Source of the DNA: Paenibacillus sp. TCA20
Lineage (GTDB): Bacteria; Bacillota; Bacilli; Paenibacillales; Paenibacillaceae
NCBI RefSeq assembly: GCF_000732325.1
Contig: NZ_BBIW01000002.1
Coordinates: 62,007-126,006, forward strand
Direction: 5' to 3'
DNA length: 64,000 nucleotides
Both the position numbers and the translations under genes were made by a program. Below, one piece after another: positions 1 to 9,568 of the stretch. Position 1 is the first letter of the stretch. The number at the start of each line of letters is the position of its first letter. The notes beneath the pieces were generated by a model, which made no database searches, had not been told where the DNA came from, and saw nothing but the letters and a program-made list of their open reading frames with translations.

Positions 1-795
1 TTGATGAATCTTGACCATTTCCTGCAACAGCTCCATTGGTCCGCATAAATAACCTACTCGCCACCCCGTCATCGCGAATGCTTTGGAGAAGCCGCTGACC
101 ACCAGCGTCCGTTCTCTCATACCAGGCAGTGATGCGATACTGTCATGATGACCATCATATGTGAGTTCAGCATACATTTCGTCTGTAATCACGATGAGAT
201 TATGCTGTATGGCCAGACGAACAATCGGCTGCCAGTCTTCTTTCTTCATTACTGCACCTGTCGGATTACTAGGAAAATTGACGATCAAGGCCTTCGTTCT
301 CGAAGTAATGGCCTGCTCTAGTAATTCTTCGTTCAGTTTGAAATCATGCTTATCCAGCAGCTCCAGCTCAATCGGAACTCCGCCGTTTAATCGTACAAGC
401 GGAGAATAAGCCACGTAACCTGGCACGGGTATGACGACCTCATCACCCGGTGTGATGAGTGCCCGCAGCGCAAGATCAATTGCTTCACTACCGCCAACGG
501 TGACGAGGATCTCACCTATAGGATCATAGCTCATCTTAAAAAACTTGTTCAGGTAACCCGCAATCTCTTCCCGAAGCTCCATGAGTCCCTCATTCGGCGT
601 ATACATGGTTTTTCCGTTGTTAAGTGCCTTAACACATGCTTCTATCGCTCGCTTAGGTGTAACGAAATCCGGTTCTCCGACACCTAGAGAGATTACCTCA
701 GGATCGGCTTCAGCTGCATTAAAAAATTGGCGAATTCCCGAGGGAGGCATCGTCTGTACGACAGGAGATAGGAAGGTGTTCTTAAGATTCATCAT
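1..795 (-). CDS. PLP-dependent class I/II aminotransferase, YugH/PatA-like (3' end off window)
   Basis: The visible 265 residues are the N-terminal two thirds of a fold-type I aminotransferase. Seen: the PSGIRQFF N-terminal motif, SNPTG around residue 177, D205 in ITDEMYAEL (pyridine nitrogen contact) and the PLP lysine K238 in SGFSKAFAMTGWR. The sequence resembles Bacillus YugH and PatA, which act on alanine or diaminopimelate-type substrates; the substrate here is inferred only. The start codon ATG at 795 overlaps the stop of the upstream ligase gene as ATGA, so translation is probably coupled. The C-terminal end lies beyond base 1. Confidence 0.88.
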   Translation of the reverse strand, partial: MMNLKNTFLSPVVQTMPPSGIRQFFNAAEADPEVISLGVGEPDFVTPKRAIEACVKALNNGKTMYTPNEGLMELREEIAGYLNKFFKMSYDPIGEILVTVGGSEAIDLALRALITPGDEVVIPVPGYVAYSPLVRLNGGVPIELELLDKHDFKLNEELLEQAITSRTKALIVNFPSNPTGAVMKKEDWQPIVRLAIQHNLIVITDEMYAELTYDGHHDSIASLPGMRERTLVVSGFSKAFAMTGWRVGYLCGPMELLQEMVKIHQ

Positions 796-1727
796 GATCG
801 TTCCCCCACAATACGAAGATTCTCTCTGCTTCTATCCTCCAAGGAGGCTGTAATAATTCGTTCCAGCAGTTCTTCGTACCCTATACCCGCTGCTCTGGCG
901 CTCTGCGGAAACAGACTCGTTGGAGTCATACCAGGAAGCGTATTTACTTCTAACACATAGACCGAACCGTCCTTCAACATAAGGTCCACCCTGGCATATG
1001 CACTGCATTTTAAGGTCAAGTAGCACTTTAATGCCACTTCATTCACCTCGTCTTGGAGCTTATCAGTGAGTTGAACGATCTGCTCTTCCGCTTCCCCTGC
1101 CTCATATTTGGACACATAATCAAAAAACTCAGCGTTGGGCTTAATCGATATGATCGGCAGAAGCTCACCGTCTAATATAGAGCAAGTTAGCTCTTCTCCA
1201 TCTATATAATGTTCTATCATGACATGACGGTCCCATCTCAATGCGGCTAATACGGCTTCCTCAAGAAGCTCAGCCGAGCGAACAATTTGAGTTCCGATAC
1301 TAGACCCGCCGCTATTCGGCTTGACGACGACCGGAAATTCGATAGCTTCGGTATCTACAGTCTTCAGCTCTTCTAAGCTGCTAACAATAATCCAGTCCGG
1401 GGTTCGAACACCTTCTTGCCTCAGCAGCTTCTTACTCATGTCTTTATCCATACAAATACTGCTGGACAGCACACTGCTTCCTGTATATGGAATCCCTAAT
1501 GTATCCAGTGTGGCCTGTACTCTTCCATCCTCACCAAAAGCTCCATGGAGCGCAAGCAGAGCGATGTCAATCCCTTCTGTCTTCGTGATCAGGTCACGTT
1601 TATCCTTAATCTCGATCGATATCGGACTATATTTGCTTTTATTAAGATGAACCATCATTTGCTTGCCTGTTTGTAGTGAAACTTCTCTTTCGGAGGATAC
1701 TCCGCCCATCATGATGCCAACCTTCAC
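792..1727 (-). CDS. ddl: D-alanine--D-alanine ligase
   Basis: ATP-grasp ligase that joins two D-alanines for peptidoglycan precursors in the cytoplasm. Seen: the N-terminal GGVSSEREVSL substrate loop, the ATP-grasp stretch VVKPNSGGSSIG, and the magnesium-binding end EVNTLPGMTPTSLFP. The omega loop carries Lys-Tyr (VSKYEAG), as in D-Ala-D-Ala enzymes rather than D-Ala-D-Lac ligases. I chose the GTG at 1727 because GGGAGGT lies six bases upstream. This gives 311 residues, within the family range; a longer frame reaches 1784 but would overlap the upstream regulator. It lies 32 bases after the regulator gene and overlaps the aminotransferase by ATGA. Confidence 0.93.
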   Translation of the reverse strand: MKVGIMMGGVSSEREVSLQTGKQMMVHLNKSKYSPISIEIKDKRDLITKTEGIDIALLALHGAFGEDGRVQATLDTLGIPYTGSSVLSSSICMDKDMSKKLLRQEGVRTPDWIIVSSLEELKTVDTEAIEFPVVVKPNSGGSSIGTQIVRSAELLEEAVLAALRWDRHVMIEHYIDGEELTCSILDGELLPIISIKPNAEFFDYVSKYEAGEAEEQIVQLTDKLQDEVNEVALKCYLTLKCSAYARVDLMLKDGSVYVLEVNTLPGMTPTSLFPQSARAAGIGYEELLERIITASLEDRSRENLRIVGERS

Positions 1728-1759
1728 AACAATACCTCCCTTGAATTCATACGCTGTGC

Positions 1760-3223
1760 TTATGACAGCAGCTTTTCCGCACAATAACCGATGATTTGAA
1801 TTCCCTTCTGAATATCCGCTTCCGATACGCGTGAGAACCCCAGCCGAAGTGTATTTTGACCCCTGCCGTCTGTATAAAAAATGTCACCCGGTGTAAATAA
1901 AACCCCTTGTTCTGAGCAGAGCTTCAACAGCTCCCTTGTATCAACGCCGGCTGCAAACTCAATAAATACGTGAAGCCCTCCATCACTTGACAACTGATGT
2001 GCAGGCAGCCATTCTTGGCAGCTTCTGACGACCAGCTCATGTTTTCGCTTGTACTCCGTCTTCGCCCGTTTAAGATATTTCTCAAAATTACCGTTATATA
2101 GATACTGATACAGCAAGGATTGATCCAGCGTTGATGTGTGAATGGTTCGTGCACGCTTCACGCTCTCCAGATAATCAATCAAAGTTGAATCAGCAAGAAT
2201 CCACCCGACACGCAGACCGGGAAATAGTATTTTAGAGAAGCTACCTATATAGATGACACTATTATTTCCACTACCCGCACTCACGACAAGCGGTGCAATA
2301 TGCGATCCCGAATATCGCAGCTCTTCATTAAACCCGTCCTCGATAATGGGAACGTGATATTGTTGAAGAAGCCGCAGCGCTTCTTTTCTTTTTGGATGAG
2401 ACATGACGATCCCCGTCGGATTATGATAAGAGGGTATAAGATAAGCCAGATCATAGGCTTGTGAGGCAAGCTCGCGTGAAAGCTCCTTGAGATTAATACC
2501 ATCTCTCTCCATAGGCACTCCTGTAATCTTGTATCCATGCATCTTAAAAGCTTTGATCGCTGTATGATGAGTAGGGTTCTCGCACAGAATCCTCCCGCTT
2601 CCTTGCTTGAAGCTAGACAATACCAGACTGAGTCCTTCCGTAAAACCACTCGTCACGAGCAGATCCTTTCCCGCTAGGTCCACGCCTTTGTTCTCCATAT
2701 AGTTCAGCAGATATTCGATCAGCGGTTTGTATCCTTTGGCATAGCCGTAATTCAGAAGCACGTCTCCCTCTAATGACATTCGGTCCATAAAGGCCCTTTT
2801 AACATTTTGCAGATCAAACAACTTCTCATCAGGTGCAATACTGGTAAAAGAAATGGCTTGTTTCTGTCCGCGAATGCCATGCTTCATTAGATCATGCTCT
2901 TCAGCCAGCCTGGCATAGTCGTTTAATTTCGTACTCCAGTTCATCTTTACATCGTGAGACTGAAATACAGAATTTGAAGGTGCAGCAGACGAACTAACAA
3001 AATGTCCCTGACCTTTGACGGTATAAATATAGCCATCCGCCTCGAGCTCCGAGTAAGCATTTATGACCGTATTACGGCTAACATGGAGAAGTCCGCATAG
3101 TTCACGGGTAGAAGGCAGCTTCTGATCACCTTGCAGCGCGCCTGTTGTTATTAGCCGTCTTATATAATCTTTGACTTGTATATAAGCCGGTCGGTCATTC
3201 GCTAGTACAAAATCTGAATACAT
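1760..3223 (-). CDS. ddlR: MocR/GabR-type PLP-binding regulator, DdlR-like
   Basis: A GntR-type winged helix (about residues 10-75, with LPSTRELCGLLHVSRNT) is fused to an aminotransferase-fold domain. The domain keeps SYHNPTG, an aspartate in IIEDGFNEEL and the PLP lysine in SFSKILFPGLRVGW (about K331 from this start). Such proteins use PLP as a ligand and regulate the neighbouring gene. A MocR protein named DdlR is known to control ddl in Brevibacillus, and here the gene directly precedes ddl on the same strand. The ATG at 3223 follows GAGGGGG by nine bases. An upstream in-frame ATG at 3250 lacks a site. The target is inferred from position. Confidence 0.85.
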   Translation of the reverse strand: MYSDFVLANDRPAYIQVKDYIRRLITTGALQGDQKLPSTRELCGLLHVSRNTVINAYSELEADGYIYTVKGQGHFVSSSAAPSNSVFQSHDVKMNWSTKLNDYARLAEEHDLMKHGIRGQKQAISFTSIAPDEKLFDLQNVKRAFMDRMSLEGDVLLNYGYAKGYKPLIEYLLNYMENKGVDLAGKDLLVTSGFTEGLSLVLSSFKQGSGRILCENPTHHTAIKAFKMHGYKITGVPMERDGINLKELSRELASQAYDLAYLIPSYHNPTGIVMSHPKRKEALRLLQQYHVPIIEDGFNEELRYSGSHIAPLVVSAGSGNNSVIYIGSFSKILFPGLRVGWILADSTLIDYLESVKRARTIHTSTLDQSLLYQYLYNGNFEKYLKRAKTEYKRKHELVVRSCQEWLPAHQLSSDGGLHVFIEFAAGVDTRELLKLCSEQGVLFTPGDIFYTDGRGQNTLRLGFSRVSEADIQKGIQIIGYCAEKLLS

Positions 3224-3330
3224 TCTCAGCAGCCCCCTCGCCATCATCATCGCATATAATCTGTCTAACCACTAGATCCACGATGTCACATATTCGCCGT
3301 AGAAGTGGTTTGTTATATTATAATAAAAAA

Positions 3331-3358
3331 GACCTTTCGATTACCCGATCGAAGGGTC
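3331..3358 (-). terminator. Rho-independent terminator after the lipoprotein gene
   Basis: An 11-base stem (3331-3341 with 3348-3358, one mismatch) around a six-base loop. On the minus strand it is followed by a T-rich run (complement of 3321-3330). It lies downstream of the 3402-3884 gene and would separate it from the MocR gene. Confidence 0.65.
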
Positions 3359-3401
3359 CGTTACCTTTACATTTATAGCTGTGTTTAGTAGTAATAAACG
3401 T

Positions 3402-3884
3402 TTATTTTTCAACCTCTATTACAAAATGATAAAATGCATCCCCATGAGATACTTGCTCATTCTCCTCATCCATCCACCAGGCTCCATATGAATAATAATA
3501 AGTGCCTTCTTGAGTCGGAGCAGTAAAGGCGTTATTTTCAATACTTACTTTCTTATGAATATTCACCCCACTATATTGCTGCAGCGAAAACTGATTTGGC
3601 TTAGGCTCATAGTTCATTACAAACTGTATCGTGGCTTCCGGTGATACTTTAAGCGGCGTTACATCTTCCAAGTGCTCGACAGGACCCGCTGTATCTACAC
3701 AGACTCCCATATTATTGCTGGACCAGCAATATGTACCTAGCTTCGTATCGTAGAATTGATCTGCAATTTTGATCTGCACTCCAGGAGGCTTGTTCCCTGT
3801 AAGCGGTGAATGATTTGATGTTCCCCTTTCACAACCAGTGATGAGTACTAAGCTAAACAATATAAGACATAAAATCTTCTGCAT
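3402..3884 (-). CDS. Hypothetical lipoprotein
   Basis: A 160-residue protein with a type II signal peptide: a hydrophobic stretch ending in LVLITGC, so C18 should be lipidated. The mature part is rich in beta-type sequence with aromatic residues (YYYSYGAWW near the C-terminus) and two cysteines in a CWSSNNMGVCV stretch. I do not recognise the family. The ATG at 3884 follows AAGGAGG at five bases; the longer frame to 3950 has no site. It is transcribed alone, ahead of a terminator and divergent from the PucR gene. The function is unknown, probably a cell-surface protein. Confidence 0.75.
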   Translation of the reverse strand: MQKILCLILFSLVLITGCERGTSNHSPLTGNKPPGVQIKIADQFYDTKLGTYCWSSNNMGVCVDTAGPVEHLEDVTPLKVSPEATIQFVMNYEPKPNQFSLQQYSGVNIHKKVSIENNAFTAPTQEGTYYYSYGAWWMDEENEQVSHGDAFYHFVIEVEK

Positions 3885-4039
3885 ACTTACCTCCTTCATC
3901 ATGACCTGCGTTATTAAGTATAGACTACATAATTTGCAAATTCGTTCCATTCAAAATTGATACCTAACATATGTATTTACTACTTTAGGACTTAGTGCTA
4001 GCTTTGATAACAGAAGCATCGTTGGAATTGAGGTGAGTT

Positions 4040-5701
4040 ATGAATTTAGATGAACTAATTCGCAGTGATATTTATGACGGCTCACAAATTCTTGCCGGAG
4101 CGGAAGGCTTGTCTCGTCAGGTTGAAACCGTCAATATTATGGATGCTCCCGATATCATACATTTCTTGAAGCCTAATGAACTGCTGCTCACCAATGGATT
4201 CTTTGTGAAGGCGGCTCCGGATACGCTGCCCAGGCTGATGATGGATATGCAGCAGCTGAATTGCTCGGGAATCGCCATCAAAACCAAACGTTTTGGCATC
4301 ACGATTCCGGATGACGTTATTGCTGAAGCAGATCGACTGCATTTTCCAATCATTGAGATCTCTGAATCCAAATTCTCTCTGGGCGAAATATTACAGAGGT
4401 CCACGAGTCTTATACTCGACAACAAAAATGAGGAATTACAATATGCGCTTCATATCCACAAGCGCTTCTGTGATATGTCGATGCAGGGCAAGAGCATCGC
4501 TGACATCGTTGCCGCACTCTCCAAGCTGTTATCCTCACCCATTGTGCTGCTGAACGACAAACGTCAGCTGATTACAAGCTCGAAGCTCTCTCCATCCCAA
4601 CTTGAGGAACTGACCGGAATGATCGCATCAGCGCTAGATTCGACTCATCTTGCTGGCGCCTCAAGTACATTTTGCTTAATCGAAACCAGGTTCCGTCACT
4701 ATTCACATGTACTTCTCTATCCTGTCCACACTTACCGACTTGAAGGCTATCTTCTATCCTTTCACGGTTCCCCCTCGCCCTCAAGCCGATACGGTTTAAC
4801 CATGGAGCAGGCAGTGAATGTCATCGGAATGGAGCTGACTAAAGCACAGGCCGTCAAGGAACGCTCTCGAAGATACAAGAACGAGTTCTTCTCTGATCTA
4901 ATCGAAGGGTACTATAGTACAGAAGCTGAGGTGTTTCATTCCGGAAAGAAATTTGGTTTGATTCCTAATGTGAACTGGGCTGTTGCAGCTGCCAGAATGG
5001 ACGAGCATGATCGTACCCGCTCCCTGCATAAGCGAAGCTCGAATCTGAATGAGCTGTCCATATCAGAACGAGACGTACAGTACGAATTCATTAAATGGCA
5101 GCTTCGCGGTCTTCGATATCCATTTAAGATGTTCACCAAGAACGACAATTTTGCAATCCTGCTCGCTGTTGACGAGATGACATGGGATGAGCCTCTTCTT
5201 ATAGATGAGCTGAGAGCGAGAGTTGATGCCCTATTTAACGATGCTGGGATCAGCATATCGTTCGGAATAGGGAATCTCGTTACAAGTGTACTGGACATCG
5301 GACTTTCTTATAACGAGGCAGTCAAAGCATTGCAGTATGGCTATCAGATGAACATGAATCGATTCGTCGAATCTTTTCAATCCAAGGATACGGCCTACCT
5401 GTTCCGGCTGCTTCCTCAGGATGAGCTGCGCCAATTCTATGAGGATACATTGCGTTCATTCCATCAGGTGGACCCGCAGGAGCGCGAAGAATTACTGCGT
5501 ACGTTAAGGGTATTCTATGATACCCAGTGCCAGCTCGTAGAAACCTCCAAACAGCTGTATGTTCATCGAAACACGGTCGTATACCGATTGGACAAATGTG
5601 AGAAGATCACCGGACTCCGGTTAAAGGACACTTCAACCAGCCTCCGCTTTCGAATGGCATTCGCCATAGAATCCATGATATTTCCTCATGGGGGTTCATG
5701 A
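4040..5701 (+). CDS. PucR family transcriptional regulator
   Basis: 553 residues with the PucR architecture: an N-terminal PucR ligand domain (about 1-125), a central degenerate cyclase-like region, and a C-terminal HTH_30 helix-turn-helix (about 485-545, with VETSKQLYVHRNTVVYRLDKCE). Members typically control purine or other nitrogen-compound catabolism. GAGGTGAG precedes the ATG. It converges on the amidohydrolase operon across a shared terminator, so a role in regulating that operon is reasonable but inferred. No palindrome specific to PucR was recognised. Confidence 0.88.
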   Translation: MNLDELIRSDIYDGSQILAGAEGLSRQVETVNIMDAPDIIHFLKPNELLLTNGFFVKAAPDTLPRLMMDMQQLNCSGIAIKTKRFGITIPDDVIAEADRLHFPIIEISESKFSLGEILQRSTSLILDNKNEELQYALHIHKRFCDMSMQGKSIADIVAALSKLLSSPIVLLNDKRQLITSSKLSPSQLEELTGMIASALDSTHLAGASSTFCLIETRFRHYSHVLLYPVHTYRLEGYLLSFHGSPSPSSRYGLTMEQAVNVIGMELTKAQAVKERSRRYKNEFFSDLIEGYYSTEAEVFHSGKKFGLIPNVNWAVAAARMDEHDRTRSLHKRSSNLNELSISERDVQYEFIKWQLRGLRYPFKMFTKNDNFAILLAVDEMTWDEPLLIDELRARVDALFNDAGISISFGIGNLVTSVLDIGLSYNEAVKALQYGYQMNMNRFVESFQSKDTAYLFRLLPQDELRQFYEDTLRSFHQVDPQEREELLRTLRVFYDTQCQLVETSKQLYVHRNTVVYRLDKCEKITGLRLKDTSTSLRFRMAFAIESMIFPHGGS

Positions 5702-5766
5702 GCAGCATGTTAAGAAGAACTGCGGAAGATCACGCTCGTGCTACAAGAAACAACACGGGACTGCGT

Positions 5767-5795
5767 AAGAAACCCGCCTGGCAGGCGGGTTTCTT
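5767..5795. terminator. Bidirectional terminator between the PucR gene and the amidohydrolase operon
   Basis: A perfect 12-base-pair stem (5767-5778 with 5784-5795) with a five-base loop. The arms begin and end in A- and T-rich bases, so it can work on both strands. It sits between the stop of the PucR gene and the stop of the convergent amidohydrolase gene. Confidence 0.75.
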
Positions 5796-5815
5796 GTCAC
5801 AATCATTATCATTAT

Positions 5816-7111
5816 TCAACTATAAAAGTTATCCTCAGCCCTTTTTATTGGCCTTAATCTCTTTCCATTTTTCCAGACCGCTAAAGGTTTAGGGCGTTCA
5901 ATCAGCAGTTCTCTCTCGGAAGTGACTGGAAACAGCGCCAGATCTGCAGCCTGTCCAGCTGTAATGTTGTAATTTGATATTCCGAGTGCCTGTGCTGCCA
6001 GTGTGGTCCCCATCTGTACCAGCAGCTTGGCTTCCTTCTCACTCCCCATGTATGCCGTATGAGCCAGAAGCCAGGCAATGTCCATCACGTTACCCGTGCC
6101 AAATGGCGTAAATGCGTTACGGATATTGTTAGCGCCATAGAGGACATTTACCCCTTGTTCTAGCAGGAGTCGTACCGGAGTAAGTCCACGGCGGACATTA
6201 TCTGTATCCTGTCTTCCGTTCATATAGAGATCTGTCGCAGGCAAGGCCATGATATGAACTCCTGACTCAGCGATTTGCTGTGCACAGAGTACAGCTTCTT
6301 CTCTAGGCATCGCTCCGAGTGAGGTGACATGACCTGCTGCTACTCGGCCTTCATAGCCGAATTCCTTCGTTCTGCGTACAATTTGCATGATCCCGCGGTC
6401 ACATGGATTTAGAGAAAAGTCGGCATGAAAATCTAGCGGGAGATCATACTCGGCGGCTAATCTAAAAACAAAGCTTAAATGTTCGTCCAGATCAGGATCC
6501 ATATACGTAATTCCGCCGACAGCATCAGCCCCGAGCTTGACTGCCTCCTTCATCAACTCAGCAGTTCCTGGTGCAGCATAGATGCCTTCTTGTGGAAAGG
6601 CTACGATGTTCAAATCCATCCGGTCGCTCAGTCTGTCTTTTACCTCTAGCAAGCTTTCTATTGCCGATAGACCGAGGACGGGATCTACCTCTACATGACA
6701 TCTTGCAGTGGTTACTCCATAAGAGCTTAGTCTATACGCTACATCCATGGATCGTGCAATCATGTCTTGCTTGGTAAAGCCTTCCTTCAGCTTGACTGTC
6801 ATTGCAATTGCTTCCTGCAGCGAAGCAGCTTCCTTCGGCATTCGATCGAGAAGCATTGCCTTTTCCATATGAATATGAGGCTCTATTAATCCAGGAATCA
6901 GCAGTCTGCCTGCTGCATCTACCTTCGATTCATTGGACAGAAGATCCTGCTCTAATTCGGACTTAAGTGCTTCATCATCAATAATCCGTGGTCTTACTTG
7001 ATCAATATGCTCTCCTCGTAGGGTAACGTCATATAAACCTGTACGTTCTGGAAGTCGGCAGTTATAGATGATTTGGACCTCATTAAGCTCCTTACGATCA
7101 TTCATTATCAT
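5816..7111 (-). CDS. Amidohydrolase, CodA/AtzC-like, third of three tandem copies (divergent active site)
   Basis: 431 residues in the cytosine deaminase-like branch of the amidohydrolase superfamily, which deaminate or hydrolyse nucleobase- or triazine-like rings. Seen: an HIH metal motif in IEPHIHMEKAML, CHVEVD, AFPQEGI, DFHADFS and AAGHVTSLG. The metal aspartate expected after beta strand 8 (GTDN or GCDS in the two sister copies) is replaced by asparagine in YGANNIRNAFTPFG. The HLHD motif of the sisters is also changed to HADF. Activity or metal use may therefore differ. The start at 7111 overlaps the upstream stop by ATGA; a second ATG lies at 7105. Confidence 0.82.
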   Translation of the reverse strand: MIMNDRKELNEVQIIYNCRLPERTGLYDVTLRGEHIDQVRPRIIDDEALKSELEQDLLSNESKVDAAGRLLIPGLIEPHIHMEKAMLLDRMPKEAASLQEAIAMTVKLKEGFTKQDMIARSMDVAYRLSSYGVTTARCHVEVDPVLGLSAIESLLEVKDRLSDRMDLNIVAFPQEGIYAAPGTAELMKEAVKLGADAVGGITYMDPDLDEHLSFVFRLAAEYDLPLDFHADFSLNPCDRGIMQIVRRTKEFGYEGRVAAGHVTSLGAMPREEAVLCAQQIAESGVHIMALPATDLYMNGRQDTDNVRRGLTPVRLLLEQGVNVLYGANNIRNAFTPFGTGNVMDIAWLLAHTAYMGSEKEAKLLVQMGTTLAAQALGISNYNITAGQAADLALFPVTSERELLIERPKPLAVWKNGKRLRPIKRAEDNFYS

Positions 7112-8304
7112 CGGCTTAACGCTCTCTTATGCCTTATACCTGCCCTTGTCCCGCCCGCGATCTGGCCATGAGACACAACCCACTCCCGTTCTGGCACTTT
7201 ACACAGGGCGTGCTCTACATTAATAACGTTATTCACAAGCATGAAATCGGCGCGTTCACCTAATTTGGGCTCTACTGCTCCGACTGCTGCGTATTCAAAT
7301 GCTCCCAGTAATTGCTCGTCCTCAACCCAATGATATCGTTCAGCCAGTCTGGAGGTGCGCTGGAGCATATCTCCATTTCCATATGGGGACCAAGCATCGA
7401 GTACATTATCGGTGCCAATCATTGTTACTACGCCAAGTGAACGAAGCAAGGGTAGATTCGGCATTGGACGGTCGATGGGAACGCTGCTGATAACGGCTAC
7501 ACCCTGCTCTCTTAATTTGTCAGCGAGCCTGCTAAGTTCCACATCCGAGATATGGCCCAGGCCCCAGGCGTGACTTACCGCCACTCTATCCTTGAGTCCG
7601 GCTTGGGCTGTAAACTCTGTCATCCGCTCAATGGTATATACACCAAGGTGACCGGGATCATGTAAATGAATATCTACACCCGCCTGATATTCCGCAGCGA
7701 GTCCAAAGACCTCTTCTAAGCATGGATCAATCGCTTCATCCAGCCCACCAGGGTCTACTGCTCCGACAAGATCCGCTCCCATCTGCATGGCTTCTCTCAT
7801 CAGCGGCAGAGCTTGTGAACGAATGAGCCCTTGCTGGGGAAAAGCGACAATTTCAATATCAACAATACCTCGATATTCCTCTCGGACTTTGAGCACAGCT
7901 TCTAATGATTCGACTCCAACCTCTTGATCTACATCAACATGGGTTCGAATCTGAGTCGTTCCTAGCTGCAGCATAGTATCCAGCATTACTCTGGCCCGTT
8001 CTTCGACGCTCTGGGTCAGCTGACCCAGCAATTTTTTCTCACGTCTCAGCTGATTAGGCAGTGTATCAATGGTTTGGCGCGAATACCATTTCGGTTCATT
8101 CAAAAAATGCTTATCCAGATGGCAGTGCATATCCTTCATGGCGGGAATGTATAACAAACCATCTGCATCATGAGTGCTTACACTAGGTGAACCTGTTAAA
8201 TGTTGTTCATGCTGATAGGGAGTAATCGCGGAAAAATAACCATTCTTGATTTCTAGATTATACAGCCGATTACCGACTCTCACTTTGTTCCAAGTTGATA
8301 TCAA
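7108..8304 (-). CDS. Amidohydrolase, CodA/AtzC-like, second of three tandem copies
   Basis: 398 residues with the full metal set: HCHLDKHF, DIHLHDPG, VSHAWGLGH and the aspartate in GTDNVLDAWSPYG. IRTHVDVD and AFPQQGL match the cytosine deaminase-like family. The likely role is deamination or ring hydrolysis of a heterocyclic nitrogen compound; the substrate cannot be read from sequence. The start is TTG at 8304, seven bases after GGGAGG, and it overlaps the stop of the upstream copy as TTGA. Its own stop overlaps the next copy as ATGA. The three copies are clearly paralogous but far from identical. Confidence 0.86.
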   Translation of the reverse strand: MISTWNKVRVGNRLYNLEIKNGYFSAITPYQHEQHLTGSPSVSTHDADGLLYIPAMKDMHCHLDKHFLNEPKWYSRQTIDTLPNQLRREKKLLGQLTQSVEERARVMLDTMLQLGTTQIRTHVDVDQEVGVESLEAVLKVREEYRGIVDIEIVAFPQQGLIRSQALPLMREAMQMGADLVGAVDPGGLDEAIDPCLEEVFGLAAEYQAGVDIHLHDPGHLGVYTIERMTEFTAQAGLKDRVAVSHAWGLGHISDVELSRLADKLREQGVAVISSVPIDRPMPNLPLLRSLGVVTMIGTDNVLDAWSPYGNGDMLQRTSRLAERYHWVEDEQLLGAFEYAAVGAVEPKLGERADFMLVNNVINVEHALCKVPEREWVVSHGQIAGGTRAGIRHKRALSR

Positions 8305-9536
8305 GCAAATTCCTCCCTCTTCGTCTGCAGAACGCCTTGGTGAATGACCTTCACGGCTCGTGCTCTTCTGGCTATAAATTCAGGAGAGCACTGTGCCTCT
8401 GTCAGAATCATACTTGCATCATCACCTGCTTGCGGCCACACTCTATCGCCAGACCCGCTGAGCGGTATGATCCCTCTCGTAATGTAACTGAGCGATTCTG
8501 CTAGAGAGCGCTCATCAATCCAGCTGTTATATTCAGCAAGCCGGCTAAGACGATCGGTAATGCTCGCATTTCCAAAAGGACCCCACCAATCGAATATACT
8601 GTCACAGCCTAAATCTACCTGCACTCCCCTCTCCTTCATGTCCTGCAGGGGAGGAAGCGACGTTTTTGCTCGCAACGTAGCAGCTGAGATTAGATGAACT
8701 CCGGATGTGGCCATCCGGTCTGCCGTTTCTCGGGCTTCCGACAGTGTGACTCCTCCGAGGGCGAAGCCATGACTAATCGCGACCCGATTTTTCCACCCTG
8801 CTTCTTCCGTAAGGGATAGCAATTTATTTATTGTGTATAGTCCCAAATAATCGGGATCATGCAGATGAATATCAATGTCTGCATTCGCTTCAACCGCAAT
8901 ATCCATCATATCAGCCAAGGAGCGCTCGATGTTTCGATCTATACCTCCAGGGTCCAGGCCCCCAACATGCGTGGCACCACTCTTCATTGCTTCACGCATG
9001 AGCGCTGCTGCATTTGTCCTCAATAGTCCATGCTGTGGAAAAGCAACAATTTCATACGTAAGTCGATCACGATAATCGTCTAGAACCTCCCGCAGAATCT
9101 CGAGGTGTCTAAGTCCAACATAAGGGTCGATATTCACATGAGTTCGAATATGAGTCGTACCGGCCTCCATGATTTTGTCAATCAGCAGCCGGGCAGTCGC
9201 TTCTACCGTATTTAGCTTACCAGGCAGAATCTGCGCCTCCTCTTCGAGTCGATCAAGTAAATGAGCTGCCGGCTTAACAGCCTTCCATGCTTCTCCATAA
9301 TAAGATTTGTCCAGATGAAAATGGCTGTCAGCGATAGGCGGAAGGGCGAGCAGACCAGCCCCCTCAATTCTGTCGTAGTCATCTTTGATCTGCTCTTCCG
9401 CTGAAGCAATGCTAGCGATCTTTCCATTTTCGATGAATAAATGATATTCCTTCGTTAACGTCCTGACAGGAGTGCCATCCTCAACTTCATATCCATCTTC
9501 AAGTCTGACATTGACTAACCAATAGGCTTTATGCAT
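8301..9536 (-). CDS. Amidohydrolase, CodA/AtzC-like, first of three tandem copies
   Basis: 411 residues with metal and catalytic motifs HFHLDKSYY, IRTHVNIDP, AFPQHGLL, DIHLHDPD, ISHGFALGG and GCDSIFDWWGPFG, matching the cytosine deaminase/AtzC branch. It follows the binding-protein gene by 32 bases and leads the trio, overlapping the next copy by four bases. The ATG at 9536 has GGAG ten bases upstream. It probably acts in the cytoplasm on a nitrogen heterocycle captured by the adjacent lipoprotein; that link is inferred from the operon. Confidence 0.86.
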   Translation of the reverse strand: MHKAYWLVNVRLEDGYEVEDGTPVRTLTKEYHLFIENGKIASIASAEEQIKDDYDRIEGAGLLALPPIADSHFHLDKSYYGEAWKAVKPAAHLLDRLEEEAQILPGKLNTVEATARLLIDKIMEAGTTHIRTHVNIDPYVGLRHLEILREVLDDYRDRLTYEIVAFPQHGLLRTNAAALMREAMKSGATHVGGLDPGGIDRNIERSLADMMDIAVEANADIDIHLHDPDYLGLYTINKLLSLTEEAGWKNRVAISHGFALGGVTLSEARETADRMATSGVHLISAATLRAKTSLPPLQDMKERGVQVDLGCDSIFDWWGPFGNASITDRLSRLAEYNSWIDERSLAESLSYITRGIIPLSGSGDRVWPQAGDDASMILTEAQCSPEFIARRARAVKVIHQGVLQTKREEFA

Positions 9537-9568
9537 CCGCTCTAGTCTCCAATCTGCTCTGTCCTCGT

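Noticed and set aside
5698..5892. 64-residue frame following the PucR gene
   Set aside because: It runs through the bidirectional terminator and the end of the opposite amidohydrolase gene, with no ribosome site.
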